Assembly (NCBI GenBank): GCA_016647705.1
Contig: CM028326.1
Coordinates: forward strand, 25,063,901 to 25,127,900
Direction of reading: 5' to 3'
From: Eucommia ulmoides
Taxonomy: Eukaryota; Streptophyta; Magnoliopsida; Garryales; Eucommiaceae
DNA length: 64,000 nucleotides
The translations under genes and the position numbers were made by a program. Positions 10,786-21,469 of this stretch are shown one piece after another (the stretch's first letter is position 1; the number at the start of each line of letters is the position of its first letter). The notes beneath the pieces were generated by a model that did no database searches, was not told where the DNA came from, and was given only the letters and a program-made list of their open reading frames with translations.

Positions 10786-12003
10786 GACTTGCATTTTTAA
10801 GATTCCAAAAATCCCAATTAATGAAATTTCAAGAGCTATTCAGTTTCTGAGTTTTTTGAGAGTGATCATTCTGAATTTCATACCGAGTGTATTGTAAGAT
10901 TATTCTTGAGAATTATTCTTGAGAAAACTTGTTGTGGATTATTATTGTTATCGATTTGGAGTTTCATTGTTATTCATTCTATATTCATTCGGTGGATTCC
11001 TGGTGAGATAGTTCCAAGTCTTTGTTGTTAATTGTTGTTTGATATTATTGTCTACTACTTGGAATATTGATATTTGAAATTGTTTTTTTGAATTTTAAAT
11101 TGATTCAATTTTTTTTAAATGATTTCTTATGAAAATCTAATTATGTGCTAAATTGTGTGCTACCAGTTTTTTATTAAAATCAAAATTTGAAATTCTCACT
11201 TTATTTCTATCACTAATTTCAAGACATTAATTGAGTTCAAATTAATCTGGGGTGGTAGAAGCTCCGAGTGGAAAAAATCTTATCAATTTTGTAATTGGTA
11301 AGTTGTGTGCGGATTTGATACTATTGAGAGTATCTAATCAGGGGTATCTGGTTTCAATCTCTTCCGGTAAAGAGATTGAGGTTCGATCCCTACCTAGAGT
11401 ATAAAAGATTAGGTTACTTTTTTCTCGTGAAAAGAGATTGGCATAATTCTTCCTGATTAGAATTAGTGTGAGTGAATTGTAAAGGTTCTATCCTTAGCTA
11501 GTAAAAGGATACTTAAAGTGATTTTGTAAGGTTTAATTCTTGAGCCTAAGGTATAAAAAGAATTAGGTTTGATCCTTAACCTGTGAAAGGATTATGTTAG
11601 TTTTGAGCTTGAAAAAAAAAAGATAAGGTTATTCCTGAGCTTGTGAAAAAGGATTGTAAAGGTTGATTCTAAGTTTGTGAAAAGAATCATTGTGTAAGAG
11701 TTTGATTCCTACTTGGTAAAGGAATCTTGAGTTTAGTAGGTGCAACTCTCCGTGGAACTCGGGGGACTAGATTAGACAAGAGTAATTTGGTGAATTAGTA
11801 TAAATTTTAGTGTGTTATTTTCTTTACATTATTTATATTCTGTTGTTTGGGTGTGCGCCTAGTCTATAATTTTTATCTGTTGCTATAAAAATAATAATTA
11901 ATTTAGGATAAAATTAATTATTTGAATTTTGAAGTGTTATTATTTGGTAAGTTTTTATTACTATCCAATTTACTCCCTTCTTGGATAGCTCACTGGGCCA
12001 ACA

Positions 12004-12612
12004 GAAAAGAATAGGAAAAGAAAGAGGGTTTGGGCAAAAAAAAGAAAGAATAAAAATGAAGAGGAAATGGAATTGGAAGGAAAAGATAAAGAGAAGAAAA
12101 TTGGTTTTCATATATTACAGATTATAATGATTAGTTTCAAGTAGAATTCATAACCCTTTTAATACGGGTAAATCTCTTCATTTATTGTGTGGTTTATGCT
12201 ATAGTTATTATTAAATTATAATTGTCAATTTTCATAAAATATAGATGATTATTTATTATGTGAAAATTATGTGAGATACATGCTTATGTGTTATTTGTGG
12301 ATTGATTAGATGTGTGTTAAAATGGTTAAAATTCAACTAAACATTAGCTCATACCCTTATAATATTTATTGCTAGATTCACGAAAATAAAGCTGCACTAG
12401 ATATTATATTTGGATTTGGATTTAATTTTGTAATAACTGTATTTATTGTTCATTATTGTAAAATTGATTCAATTAATTGATAATTATAATTATCAGCATA
12501 ATTTGAAAATTTTATTAGATTTTTAAAAAGTAAAACATTTATTATTCACTTTTAGTTTTAATTCTCTTTAAGAGAAATCGAGTAGCGGCCTTGAAAAATT
12601 GGGTTGTTACAA
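12004..12612 (+). repeat. Fragment of an LTR related to solo LTR K
   Basis: The right half of this stretch resembles solo LTR K (54096-55902): runs of TTATGTGAAAATTATGTGA, TAATTATAATTATCA, and an end GTAGCGGCCTTGAAAAATTGGGTTGTTACA that parallels the K end GTGGAGGCCTTGGGAAACC...CACTACA. Its left side stops where LTR A stops, so A may have inserted into it, but no matching left piece is visible. Confidence 0.5.
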
Positions 12613-12628
12613 CTACTCTATTTTCTTA

Positions 12629-13799
12629 GAGGTTTTTATTTTTTAGTCCTTGGTAGACAAAAAAGGTTCATAAAAAGACACATATACCCTTGAAACAAAC
12701 CTCCTTCTCTTCTCTCTCTCTCATTTACGTTAATGTTATCTTTATTTGTTTATCCTTGATCACTCTCACTCCACATACCGTTCACTCACAAAATAATTTC
12801 AAATTTCATGAGAGATTTTTTCTCTCTCTAGCCTATCTTTCTCTCAGCTGAAACAAAGGAGCAGAAGGGCCATTTTTCGCCGTCATTGCCATGGACGCAG
12901 ACATCGCCAGTAGACAATCTCTCTTCTTGGATGCCGACGCCATGGACTTCGCCATTGCCGTTGTCATGGATGACACCGTCGATGCCATCTCCATGGAAGT
13001 TCCATATCTGTATTTCTCAAATATGGGTTTCCATTTTTCTCCGTCATTGCCATGGACACTGCCGTCGCCGGTAGACACTCTTTCTCCTAGGACGCTGACA
13101 CCATGAACTCTGTCATCACTCTCTTTTCCATCGTCATGGAAGTTCCATATTTGAATTTCTCAGGCCTGGGTTTCTAGATCTAAGATCTAGTTGACCATCT
13201 CTCTCTCTCTATACCCTAATATCAATGGCGGCAGATGAAGTAAAATATTTTGTTTTTACTTCGTTGATTTCTTGTGTTTTGTTAATGGTAAATCTATGGA
13301 GTCTATTTCTGATTTGGAGTTCCTTTTTTTTTTTTTTTTTTTGTTTTTTTTTGTAAGCATGGGTGATGACTGGTTCACCTCTCAACCCTCTACATCGACG
13401 CCGATTTCCTGCACGGTGCAAACTTCACCATAGCCAGCTCTACCGCGTTTTCGTCGTATATATTGGTGGCAAAAAAACCAGATCTCTTTCTCTCTTCTCT
13501 TTAACACCTCGCTCTCTAAACCCTAACCAATCGCCATGGACACCGACAATGCTTAGTTGCTTCGAAAGCTCTAGATCTATTTCTCTTTCTCTCTCTCTTT
13601 CTTTTAGATCTTTGAAACTCAAATATGGGATTTCCATATTTGAATTGATTTTTGCAGTGATTTTAGTACATTTTTCTTTGAGTTGTTGATGTTTATAGAT
13701 TTTTTTCTGAAATTTTCATATTGAATGTGGTTTGGTGGTGATAATGGTGGGGATATGAATAGTGGTGGAGGTGAAGGTGGAGGTGGAAGGGGTGATCAT
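12629..13799 (+). repeat. Left arm of the inverted-repeat element
   Basis: Holds a CT-rich leader, then repeated blocks in which CCATGGA alternates with GCC/GTC-rich codon-like sequence (12885-13160), then 'CATATTTGAATTTCTCA'. It ends GGTGGAGGTGAAGGTGGAGG before the LTR insertion. Several short open frames exist on both strands but they follow the repeat pattern (Asp/Ala/Met or Ser/Pro/Thr rich) and I do not regard them as genes. A T-run lies at 13325-13350. Confidence 0.8.
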
Positions 13800-14359
13800 T
13801 GTTGATCTTAAGATATATTTTGATGAACAATTAAATGTTGATATTTTTTGTAAAACTAATAATTTGATAAAGTGTTTCAATTTATTAGTTCCAATGAAGA
13901 TATTATCATGAAGTAATTGTAAAGGATGCAGAGACAATGCATAGAAGATAACATCATGAATAAATTGTGAAGGATGCAGAGACGGATACTAAAAGAATGA
14001 AGATTCCAAAGAATCTAGGTGAAAACAACTCTAATCTGTTTTTACTATTAATGTATCTCGATTAGGATCACACACGACACGAAAATGATTTTATGTTTAT
14101 GTGTGTTTTGATAGGATCCTAATTAATGAAATTATTTGCTCCTATGTGTAATTGAAAAGGAAATAAAGATAGTTGATTAAAATTGATTTTAAGATTTTAG
14201 TGGAGCTAACCGAGAAAAGAAATTGGTTAAAGGGGTGAAAATGTCAAAGAAAATAATTAAAGAAAAGAGTTCTAGCATGGGTAATCGAGAGAAAAATCAA
14301 CTTGTGCTAAAAAGAAGAAGTATCTAAATCTCCCGGTCGATAGGTAGGTTGACTGATCG

Positions 14360-15889
14360 TGAAAGATCGGATTATCGTATCCACAGGGATTGGTGTCGTT
14401 ACTATCGAGTATCGCGTTTGTCATGATCTAATTTTATCTAGGCTAAAAACAAATGTAATTAATTAATTAAACTAATACTAATATAACCTAAATTAACTAT
14501 AGTAATATACTAATATGTTTTAGGGAAAAGAATTGCCTAAGGATTAACGTGTTTACAAATACGTGTTCGATCTCCATTTACTTATGTTTGCAATGTTCGA
14601 CCTATTTGACAATCTCGGTATGTAAACTCCACCGCCACCTCAACTGATTGTAAGACGGGGGAATACATGACTTTGAGTCAAGCAAAAAGTCTCTCTCAAC
14701 GTCTTAATAACCCTAGGTCATGTGAGTCTCACCCAGCGTCATTGATTACACACAATCCAACTCCCGACTAGGTTATTGGATCGTGCGTTGTATTTACCCT
14801 ATCGACAATCTCCATTCTAAAACTCCCTCGCCACCTCTCCCGAGTATAAGACGAGGGATACAATGTAAATTCATGTCAACGAAGAAGTCCCCTTAATGTC
14901 TTAACGACCCTAGGTCGTGTGAGTCTTGCCCCAACGTCATCGATTATCTACAATCCAAACCCCGATCGGGTTATAGAATCGTGGCGTTTGTTTACTCTAA
15001 TCCAAATCTGGGATTTGTAAAATTCCATATTCTCCATGCATATAACTAATCATGATTAACAAACAATACGATAAACACAATCAAACTACGAAGAACAAAC
15101 ATAAACGCAACACCGAAATCATCCAAACACATATTCATAAATTTATTGTTAATTCCTATACAATCCATGTTTAACTACGGCCATAACCACATTTACAATA
15201 AAAGAATGAGCTAAACATGCTCACATGATCCTAAGTTAATTAAATAAGGAAAATAATCAAAGAACTTAGTCTCGTCCGAAGATTAGCCGCTAAGAACGCT
15301 CAACGATTGCTTCGCTGTCTTCTCCACTTCAGGATGTGAACTCCACCTCTAAAACTCCTAAACCTAAGTCTAAGTATGGCCTAAGGTGCCCAAATGGACG
15401 GGGGGTTCAAGAGGAGGGGAGATAAGTGAGTATTTATAGACAAAATATCTCAAAATATTTAGGCTGTGTAGAGGGTCACCGCCGCGGCCGTGGGATTCAG
15501 TGCTGCGGCGGTAGGTAGGTCGGTTTGTTGATCGCCACGGCGGTATGACAACGGTGGACTTGAAAAACATTATGCTAGTTTACTGCCAAAATGGTGGTCC
15601 GTCAGTAGCATTTGTGTCTTCTCAACATTTTCACCGCTGCTACAGTGGTCTGGACACCGAGGCGGTGGGCTTGTTTCATAGTTTTTCCTCCGAGCTTATT
15701 TTTTCACCGCTCTTCGACCATTGTTTGTTCGATTTCATCGTTTTCGCTCTAGTTTCCTATATTTTCACCCAACACACCTGTTTTAATACAAAAAGATAAA
15801 AATTAATTAAAACGTGATAAAATACTATATAAATGCTCGAAAACTAACTTAATTTTGTTTGGAAATATGTTGGTAAATCACACCTATCA
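14360..15889 (-). repeat. Solo Athila-like LTR E3 (minus strand)
   Basis: On the minus strand it starts TGATAGGTGTGATTTACC and runs to a block matching GGATACGATA near 14380. It is the same family as E2 (52013-53729) and the LTRs of E1: shared AAACATGGATTGTA, GTGAGCATGTTTAGCTC and the paired 'GTCGTTAAGACGTTGAGG' blocks. A minus-strand TATA box (TCTATAAATA) lies at 15431-15440, with an array of CCGCGG-type palindromes upstream of it at 15474-15720. No internal region is attached. Confidence 0.75.
15474..15720 (-). promoter_or_regulatory. CCGCNGCGG palindrome array in LTR E3
   Basis: GC-rich motifs in AT-rich surroundings: CACCGCCGCGGCCGTGG, GCTGCGGCGGTAGG, CGCCACGGCGGTA, CACCGCTGCTACAGTGG, ACACCGAGGCGGTGG and CACCGCTCTTCG. 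Lies directly upstream of the minus-strand TATA box. Confidence 0.7.
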
Positions 15890-16610
15890 TCGACCTATGC
15901 TTAAATGATGAACTCTCTGTATTGATAGGTCGACAAGTAAGTCAACTTATGACGATGGAGTTTTGGCTTAGGCTACATCCTGAATTGGACGGTCGACCGA
16001 TAGATGTGTATTTGTCGACTGTTGGGTGTATTTAATCTAAAGGTAGCTGGTTTGAGTCTCTTCCAGTAAAGAGATTAAAGTAGTAATTCTTCTTGAATTG
16101 AATTATTTTGTGAGAATTTTGTAACGGTTCAATCATTACCGGTAAAATGATATTTGAAGTGTTTGTGAGATTTTAATTCTTTAATTTTTGTTTTAAAAGA
16201 AATTAGATTATTCTTGAGCCTGTAAAAAGTAGAGATTATTCCTTAGCCTATGAAAAGGAAATTTTGTAAAGGTTAATTATAAACTTGTAAAAGAATCTTT
16301 GTGAGGGTTTGCTTCCTACTTTTAAAAAAATCTTGAGTTTAGTGGGTACGACCTTCCGTGGGGTTCGGAGGACTAGATTAGCCAAGAATAACTTGGTGAA
16401 CCAGTATAAATTTATGGTGTGTTGCTATCTTTACATTATTTATTTTTGTTGTTTGGTGTGACCCTAGTTGATTTTATATTTCTGCTGTGATTTAAAGATA
16501 ATAATTAATTTATAATTAAAATTAATTATTTGAGTTATTAAAGTATTTTTTCTCTGATATTTTTAATTACTCAATTCACCCCCCCTCTTGGGTATTTCAC
16601 TGGGCCAACA

Positions 16611-17361
16611 TATCCTATGCAATAAGACAAAAATATGCACACATGACGTTAACATTAACTTAAATGTTCAGTAATACACCTTAGCTATATTATAAAATTA
16701 CAATTTGAATTTCACATTAATGTTATTGCATTTTCATGTTTTTTTGTGTGTGTTTCACGTTGACGTTTTTTTCTCATCTGTTTGTGTACATTAACGTTAA
16801 CGCATTTCATGTTCTTTTTGTGTATGTTTACGTTAACTCATTTAACACAAACCCAACTCAAACATAAAGTTAACGTTAATGTAAATGTTCAGTAATACAC
16901 CTTGCCCATTTGTTTTCTTTTAAGTCAAACCTTGCCTATGTTATAAAACTATGATTTGAATTTCACGTCAACGTTAACGCATTCATGTTCTTTTTGTATG
17001 TATTCACGTTAACGCATCTTTCTCATTTGTTTTGTGTGCGTTAATGTTAACGCACTTTCACCATCGGACTGTGGGTTTTAGCGTTAGAGTATTTTGTTTT
17101 TGGGAGGTTCCGTGCGTTAACATATTTTGCTTGAACATTTACGTTAACGTCTAGTTATATACTTTTATCTTGTACGCGTTAACATTAACTACCATATTTG
17201 ATATTTTGTCATTTTGAGCTGCATGTGTGTTTGCGTTGGGCTTGCATTAATGTTAATGCATATTTCTTGGGTCTCTCTCTATGTTAACGTTAATGCATTT
17301 CATCTTGTCCAGACAAACATATGAAAACAAAATCACGCAAAAATACTAACGTTAACGTAAA
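16611..17361. repeat. TTAACGTTAA-rich core
   Basis: At least 15 copies of a palindromic motif around (A)CGTTAACGTTAA(C), with variants CATTAACGTTAACGC, CGTTAATGTTAACGC, GCATTAATGTTAATGC and ACGTTAACG. They are spaced irregularly at about 20-60 bases on both sides of short direct repeats such as TTCAGTAATACACCTT (16670, 16890) and TGAATTTCACGT. The tips of the arms also carry it (12727 and 18386). The hexamer GTTAAC itself is a palindrome. No open frame. Confidence 0.8.
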
Positions 17362-17811
17362 ATGATCACCCCCTCCACCTCTACCGCCATTTATATCCCC
17401 ACCATCATTACCACTAAACCACATTCAATACGAAAATTTCAAAAAAAAATCTATAAACATCAACAACTCACAGAAAAATGTACTAAAATCACTGCCAAAA
17501 TCAATTCAAATCTAGAAATCTAAGATCTGAGTTTCAAATATCTAAAAGATGGAGAAAGAGAAAGAGAAAGAGAAGTAGATCTAGAGCTTTGGAAGCAACT
17601 AAGCACTGCCGGTGTCCATGGAGACTAGTTAGGGCTTAGAGAGCGAGGTGTTAAAGAGAAGAGAGAGATAGAGAGATAGAGAGATCTGGTTTTTTTCGCC
17701 GCCAGTATATATAACGACAACACGATGGAGCCGACGATGGCGAAGTTCGCTCGGTGTTGAAAATCGGCGTCGATGTAGAGAGTTGAGAAGTAAACCAGAC
17801 ATCACCCATTG

Positions 17812-17843
<32 letters not shown>

Positions 17844-18593
17844 CACGAAAAAAAACAAAAAAAACTCCAAATTAGAAACAGCCTTCATAGATTTACCATG
17901 AACAAAACACAATAAATTAATGAAGCAAAAACAAAATACCTTACTACATCCGCCATCGCAGAGATTATGGTAGAGAGATAGAGAGAGGGTTCACCAGATC
18001 TCAGATCTGGAACTTCCATGGCGATGGTGACGTCCATGGCGATGGTGATGTCAGAGTCCATGGTGTCGGCGTCCAAAAAGAGAAATTGTCTAACGACGAC
18101 AGTGACGTCCATGGCTATGAAGGCAAAAATTGAAACCCATATCTGAGAAATACAGATTTGGAACTTCCATGGCAATGGCAAAGTCCATGGCGTCGGCGTC
18201 CAAGAAGAGAGATCATCTACCGACGACGACGGCATCCATGGCGATGACAGCGAAAAATGGCCCTTTTGCTCATTCGTTTCGGCTAAGAGAGAGAGAGGGA
18301 GAGAATCTCTCATGAAATTTGAAATTATTTTGTAAGTGAATGGTATGTGGAGTGAGAGTGATCAGGGATAAAGAGAGAGAGGTAACATTAATGTAAATGA
18401 GAGAAATGAGATTTGTTTCAGGGGTATCTGTGTCTTTTCATGATTTTATTTATTTATTTATTTATTTATTTTTGTCTATGAAGTCCTAAAAACTTAATTA
18501 GTCGTACCTTAAGGTCTGATTCCTAAGTGAACAGTTAATTTTTTTTGTTTTTCTAAATGTTGTCTTAAATATGGACTAAAAAATAAAAACCTC
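17362..18593 (-). repeat. Right arm of the inverted-repeat element
   Basis: Reverse-complement counterpart of 12629-13799: the CCACCTCTACCGCC block, the purine-rich AGAGAAAGAGAAAG stretch, an A-run at 17815-17843 matching the T-run of the left arm, the CCATGG/GACGTC blocks (18015-18245) and the terminal GGACTAAAAAATAAAAACCTC. A (TTTA)n run at 18445-18475 is specific to this arm. Short open frames here mirror those of the left arm and are not convincing genes. Confidence 0.8.
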
Positions 18594-20280
18594 AAACTAT
18601 AAAACTAATTACTAGAGCACTATATAATTAAAAGCCCCAGTTGGAAAGATCCAATTAAATGATAGTAACCGTGCGTTAAGAAATATCTTTGATAATGCTT
18701 ATAGTTGAATGTCAATCGGATTGTATTATTAATGGTATTTTTTCCCTCACTCTTTATTAAATAAATTAATTGAAGTATAAGTGCCAACATCACACCAACA
18801 CCGATAGCTGCATGCCGGCAGACCACCGGTCGCCGACGTTGACCACGCTGGATTGCCTCCGGCGACGATCGCCTTCAGACTCCTCTTCCAACCACGCTGA
18901 ACCGCCTACCATCGACACTAATCATGTTGGTGGACCACCATTGAATTGAAGTAACGAAGGGAATTTTAGGTATTAAATAAGTATAATTGTGACTGCATAT
19001 ATATTAATGGATTCTGAAGTTGCAGAATGTAACAGTACTAGGTATTTTCAAAATTAGAATTATAACTATATTTAAGGTAAAATATAACAAAAGGCATTTT
19101 AAGAATGCGTTCGGGTAAGACATTTGACAAATTTAAGAGATTTGTAAAATGATGAGATTTCAAAATTTTGCATTTTGAAATTCCATCATTTCACAAATCC
19201 CTTATTTAGATAACTATTTCAGTTGAAATATTTGATTATGAAATTTACAATTCCCTTATTTGCATAGATGAAGTATTTGTAACAAAGAACCCTAATTTAT
19301 TCATCAAAAGAACAACCTAACAAAGAACCACCCTAGATCTAGCGAAAAATTCTGCAATTAATCGAAAATATTCTTCAAACAAACATTAAAAATCCTACAA
19401 TTAAGCGAAAATAGAGCTTCAATTTAGCCCTAATCCTCGGAGATAAAGCATGAATCCTTCAAATAGCAACTTCTCCTCCTCCGATGGTAGTCTTTCGATC
19501 CCTACGTTTTGCATGATCGATCCACAAAATCAAGATGGATGTCGATGAATTCGAGATCAAGGATATTAGGGTTTGAGTTCAGATTGCATGAGAAAATAAA
19601 AGAAGGCGGACGACGTGAAGCCACCCTATGGCGGCGACGAAGAAGCCACCCTGCAACGACGAAGAAGAAGAAGCCCTGCGACAGCAACGAAGAAGCCCTA
19701 CAACGAAGAAGAAGACCTCTCAGGAGTGAAGATGCGATTGAAGAGGGGTTGATTTTGTGAAATCCTCTCTCGAAAGGATTTGTGAAATTACACCTATTTC
19801 AAAAGGATTTTCAAATCCTCTATTTTACCGCTATTTGAGACTTAAGTATTTAAAAAATTATTATTGAGTTAGTTGAATTAATGGAATATAGGAAAGTGTA
19901 AAATTGTCAAGAAAAATGAAGAGTACCGAACCTAAATTTGAAAAATAAAATAAAATTGGACAAATTAGAAGATTGAATGGAAGTGGCAACTGGGCCCCCA
20001 TTACATTATAACAAAATTATTGTATAAAAATTAAAAGAAAAAAATATGATTAATAGTTTTATGTAATAACTCATATTAATTTGCCTTCTATTGTATACAT
20101 ATCGATTGATGAATAAACTCATTCTTTATTGATATTAAGTTATTGGTTTAACTGGTTAATATTAACATTAAAATTCAAAATTGATGTGCGGGTAATTTGG
20201 GCTTCCACCTCCATGCACTTAGGACGTCACAAGTGGAAAAAACTACCACATTGAAAAAGTAACTCACGAGAGAAATGTAA
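18594..20280. other. Anonymous region with a GAAGAAGCC-type low-complexity patch
   Basis: AT-rich DNA with no recognisable gene. A GC-rich patch at 18790-18940 (GCCGACGTTGACC, CCGGCGACGATCGCC) stands out but has no long open frame. Between 19090 and 19880 the composition and phrases such as ATGCGTTCGGGTAAG at the left and TTTGTGAAATTACACC at the right recall a small non-autonomous repeat, but no terminal inverted repeat could be confirmed. Within it, 19620-19725 is a degenerate repeat of CGACGAAGAAGCCCTGC. A minor open frame at 19509-19760 (basic, repeat-derived) is not a credible gene. Confidence 0.5.
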
Positions 20281-20960
20281 GGAACAAGTGGACCACCGAT
20301 TTTCGGACACCCTCTATTCGGTAAATCCTAATTGGTGGTCCCATTGGCCGAGCTCTGGCTTTCGAACACTCTCTGTTAGGCAAATCCTAATTGGTGGTGG
20401 TCCCATTAGCTGAGCTCTAGCTTCCGAACACTCTTTGTTCAGTAAATCGTAATTGGTGGTCCCATTGGTTGAGCTCTGGCCTTTGTACACCTCCTACTCG
20501 GTAATTCCCAAATGGTGGAACCTTCATCCAAACACCAGCCTTTGTTTCGGTAATACCCAAACGGTAGGACCCTAAGCCGGGCACCGACCTCCGAACACCC
20601 CCTGTTCGGTAATTCCCAATTGGAACGCCCATCTGCCGAACACCGCCCTACGGACACCCTCTGCTTAGTAACCCCGAAATAGGAGACCCCTCTCTCATTG
20701 TTCGAGAAGGGTTATTTGTTGTGTCCGATCATGGAGCTACCTAGTGCCTCTGCTCGGTCCTACAGCCTTGAAGACCTTGGATTCCTCATCCGAACTCTGC
20801 CCTCCAAGCATCCTCTATTCGGTAAAAGTCAAATAGAAATCCATCTTCCGTTGTTTGAACAATGTCCTCTCAATGTTCTCTTTTCTGTCCAGCCTATTGG
20901 AGGCCTTTGAATGCCAATTCTATGCATGGGGGCCCGAGCTTTGCTCTCCGAGCACCACCT
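20281..20960. repeat. 59-bp tandem array with CCGAACA...TGTTCGG palindromes
   Basis: Seven or so degenerate units of about 59 bp (start points near 20302, 20361, 20422, 20481, 20540, 20589, 20647). Each holds an interrupted palindrome of the type CCGAACACCCCCTGTTCGG followed by TAATTCCCAATTGGTGG and CCCATTGGCCGAGCTCTGGC. Looser copies continue to CCGAGCACCACCTGCTCGG at about 20938. The array is GC-rich against its surroundings. Open frames across it follow the repeat and are not genes. Confidence 0.8.
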
Positions 20961-21469
20961 GCTCGGATTCTCCTCTTAATATGACCTCTCGACATCCGTA
21001 TGACTTTCGAACAAATATTTCCTCGCCGAGATTAGCATTGAGGGCAGAACAACTCATCCGAACAACGCCATTGCCATGGGCTGAGCCCATTCTCCTTAAT
21101 CATGTTGTGCCAGCCAATGGACCCCCTTAATGGTCTTGGAAGCTATAACCAGAGTCTTAATCTCCTTACTTTCCTGCTCATTGGCCATGCCCCGAGTTAC
21201 GGTAATTAACCGAGTTCAAGCCCCTAATATTATGATGCTAATTGAGATTCTCGCCTATATATATGTCCAGGCATTCAATGCCCCCAGGTAATGCAAATTA
21301 TTTGATTGAAAGCATTTTTAGCTTTCTCTCCCGAACTCTTACTCTCACGCTAGAGAGACATCACTAGGCACAACCCCGATGGGTCTTTGTGCAGGTATAA
21401 GCTTAGAATCTTAGCTCGGATTATGTGGAGTGACCTTGAACCTCAACGCGATAGAAATTTACCGATCTA
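20961..21469 (+). repeat. Probable decayed LTR promoter segment
   Basis: A TATA-like TATATATAT at 21256-21264 is followed by a leader-like stretch with CTCTCACGCTAGAGAGACATC and CCCCGATGGGTCTTTGTGCAG, and is preceded by the palindrome array at 20281-20960. This is the layout seen in the confirmed LTRs of this window, so I infer a piece of an old LTR, cut off by the start of element H at 21470. No partner LTR is in the window. Confidence 0.4.

Larger units (their letters stand above)
6566..12003 (+). mobile_element. Sirevirus-like Copia element A (gag traces, no pol seen)
   Basis: Parts in order: a short 5' LTR remnant ending GGGCCAACA at 6633, a methionine-tRNA type primer-binding site, gag-like coding traces with a zinc-knuckle-like stretch, a 2-kb non-coding stretch, a polypurine tract (9642-9659) and a full-length 3' LTR 9661-12003. 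The long LTR, the PBS, the purine tract running into GAGATTGTTGATCC, and the spacer that resembles element C point to the Sirevirus lineage of Ty1/Copia. No protease, integrase, RT or RNase H was recognised, so it is either a non-autonomous derivative or a heavily decayed copy. Age cannot be taken from LTR divergence because so little 5' LTR is present. Confidence 0.75.
9661..12003 (+). repeat. 3' LTR of element A (2343 bp)
   Basis: Starts TGTTGATCC after the polypurine tract and ends CTGGGCCAACA. The start matches LTR B (13800) and the LTRs of C (38037, 58365). It contains a palindrome array (10130-10430), a TATA box (10778-10785) and a stretch (11330-11710) of loose direct repeats around 'AAAAGGATT...AGGTTTGATCCTTAGCCTGTG'. 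Sirevirus LTRs are commonly this long. Confidence 0.85.
13800..16610 (+). repeat. Sirevirus-type LTR B, interrupted by LTR E3
   Basis: Starts TGTTGATCTTAAG and ends CACTGGGCCAACA, matching LTR A at both ends and in many places (GGATCACACACGACAC, TCTTCCAGTAAAGAGATT). It carries the same GGTCGAC-type sites (14335-14356, 15892-16022). No internal element sequence flanks it, so it is best read as a solo LTR. Minus the E3 insertion it is about 1.28 kb, shorter than LTR A. The five bases on each side (ATCAT and TATCC) do not match, so a target duplication is not seen. Confidence 0.75.
12629..18593. mobile_element. Large inverted-repeat (foldback-like) DNA element
   Basis: Two arms of roughly 1.2 kb (12629-13799 and 17362-18593) are inverted copies of each other at about 85-90% identity by eye. 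Outer tips begin GAGGTTTTTATTTTTTAGTCC on the left and the reverse complement on the right. The inner part is a TTAACGTTAA-rich core (16611-17361). A Sirevirus-type LTR (13800-16610) sits inside. Without that insert the element is about 3.15 kb. No transposase is present. It could be a foldback element or a long-TIR Mutator-type non-autonomous element; the flanking bases (ATTTTCTTA on the left, AAACTATAA on the right) give no clean target duplication. Arms carry gene-like but low-complexity sequence. Confidence 0.75.

Noticed and set aside
12833-13689. Open frames of 60-108 codons on both strands in the left arm, and the 142-codon frame 17885-18313 in the right arm
   Set aside because: They follow the CCATGG/GCC-rich repeat pattern, occur in several frames at once and mirror each other between inverted arms; no domain is recognisable.
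18790-18940. GC-rich patch as an exon fragment of a host gene
   Set aside because: No long open frame, no splice-site context, no recognisable protein.
19090-19880. Possible small DNA transposon
   Set aside because: Composition and phrases recall a MITE, but no convincing terminal inverted repeats or target duplication were found.
20417-21130. Overlapping open frames on both strands
   Set aside because: They follow the 59-bp tandem repeats and the GC-rich composition; no start context or domain.
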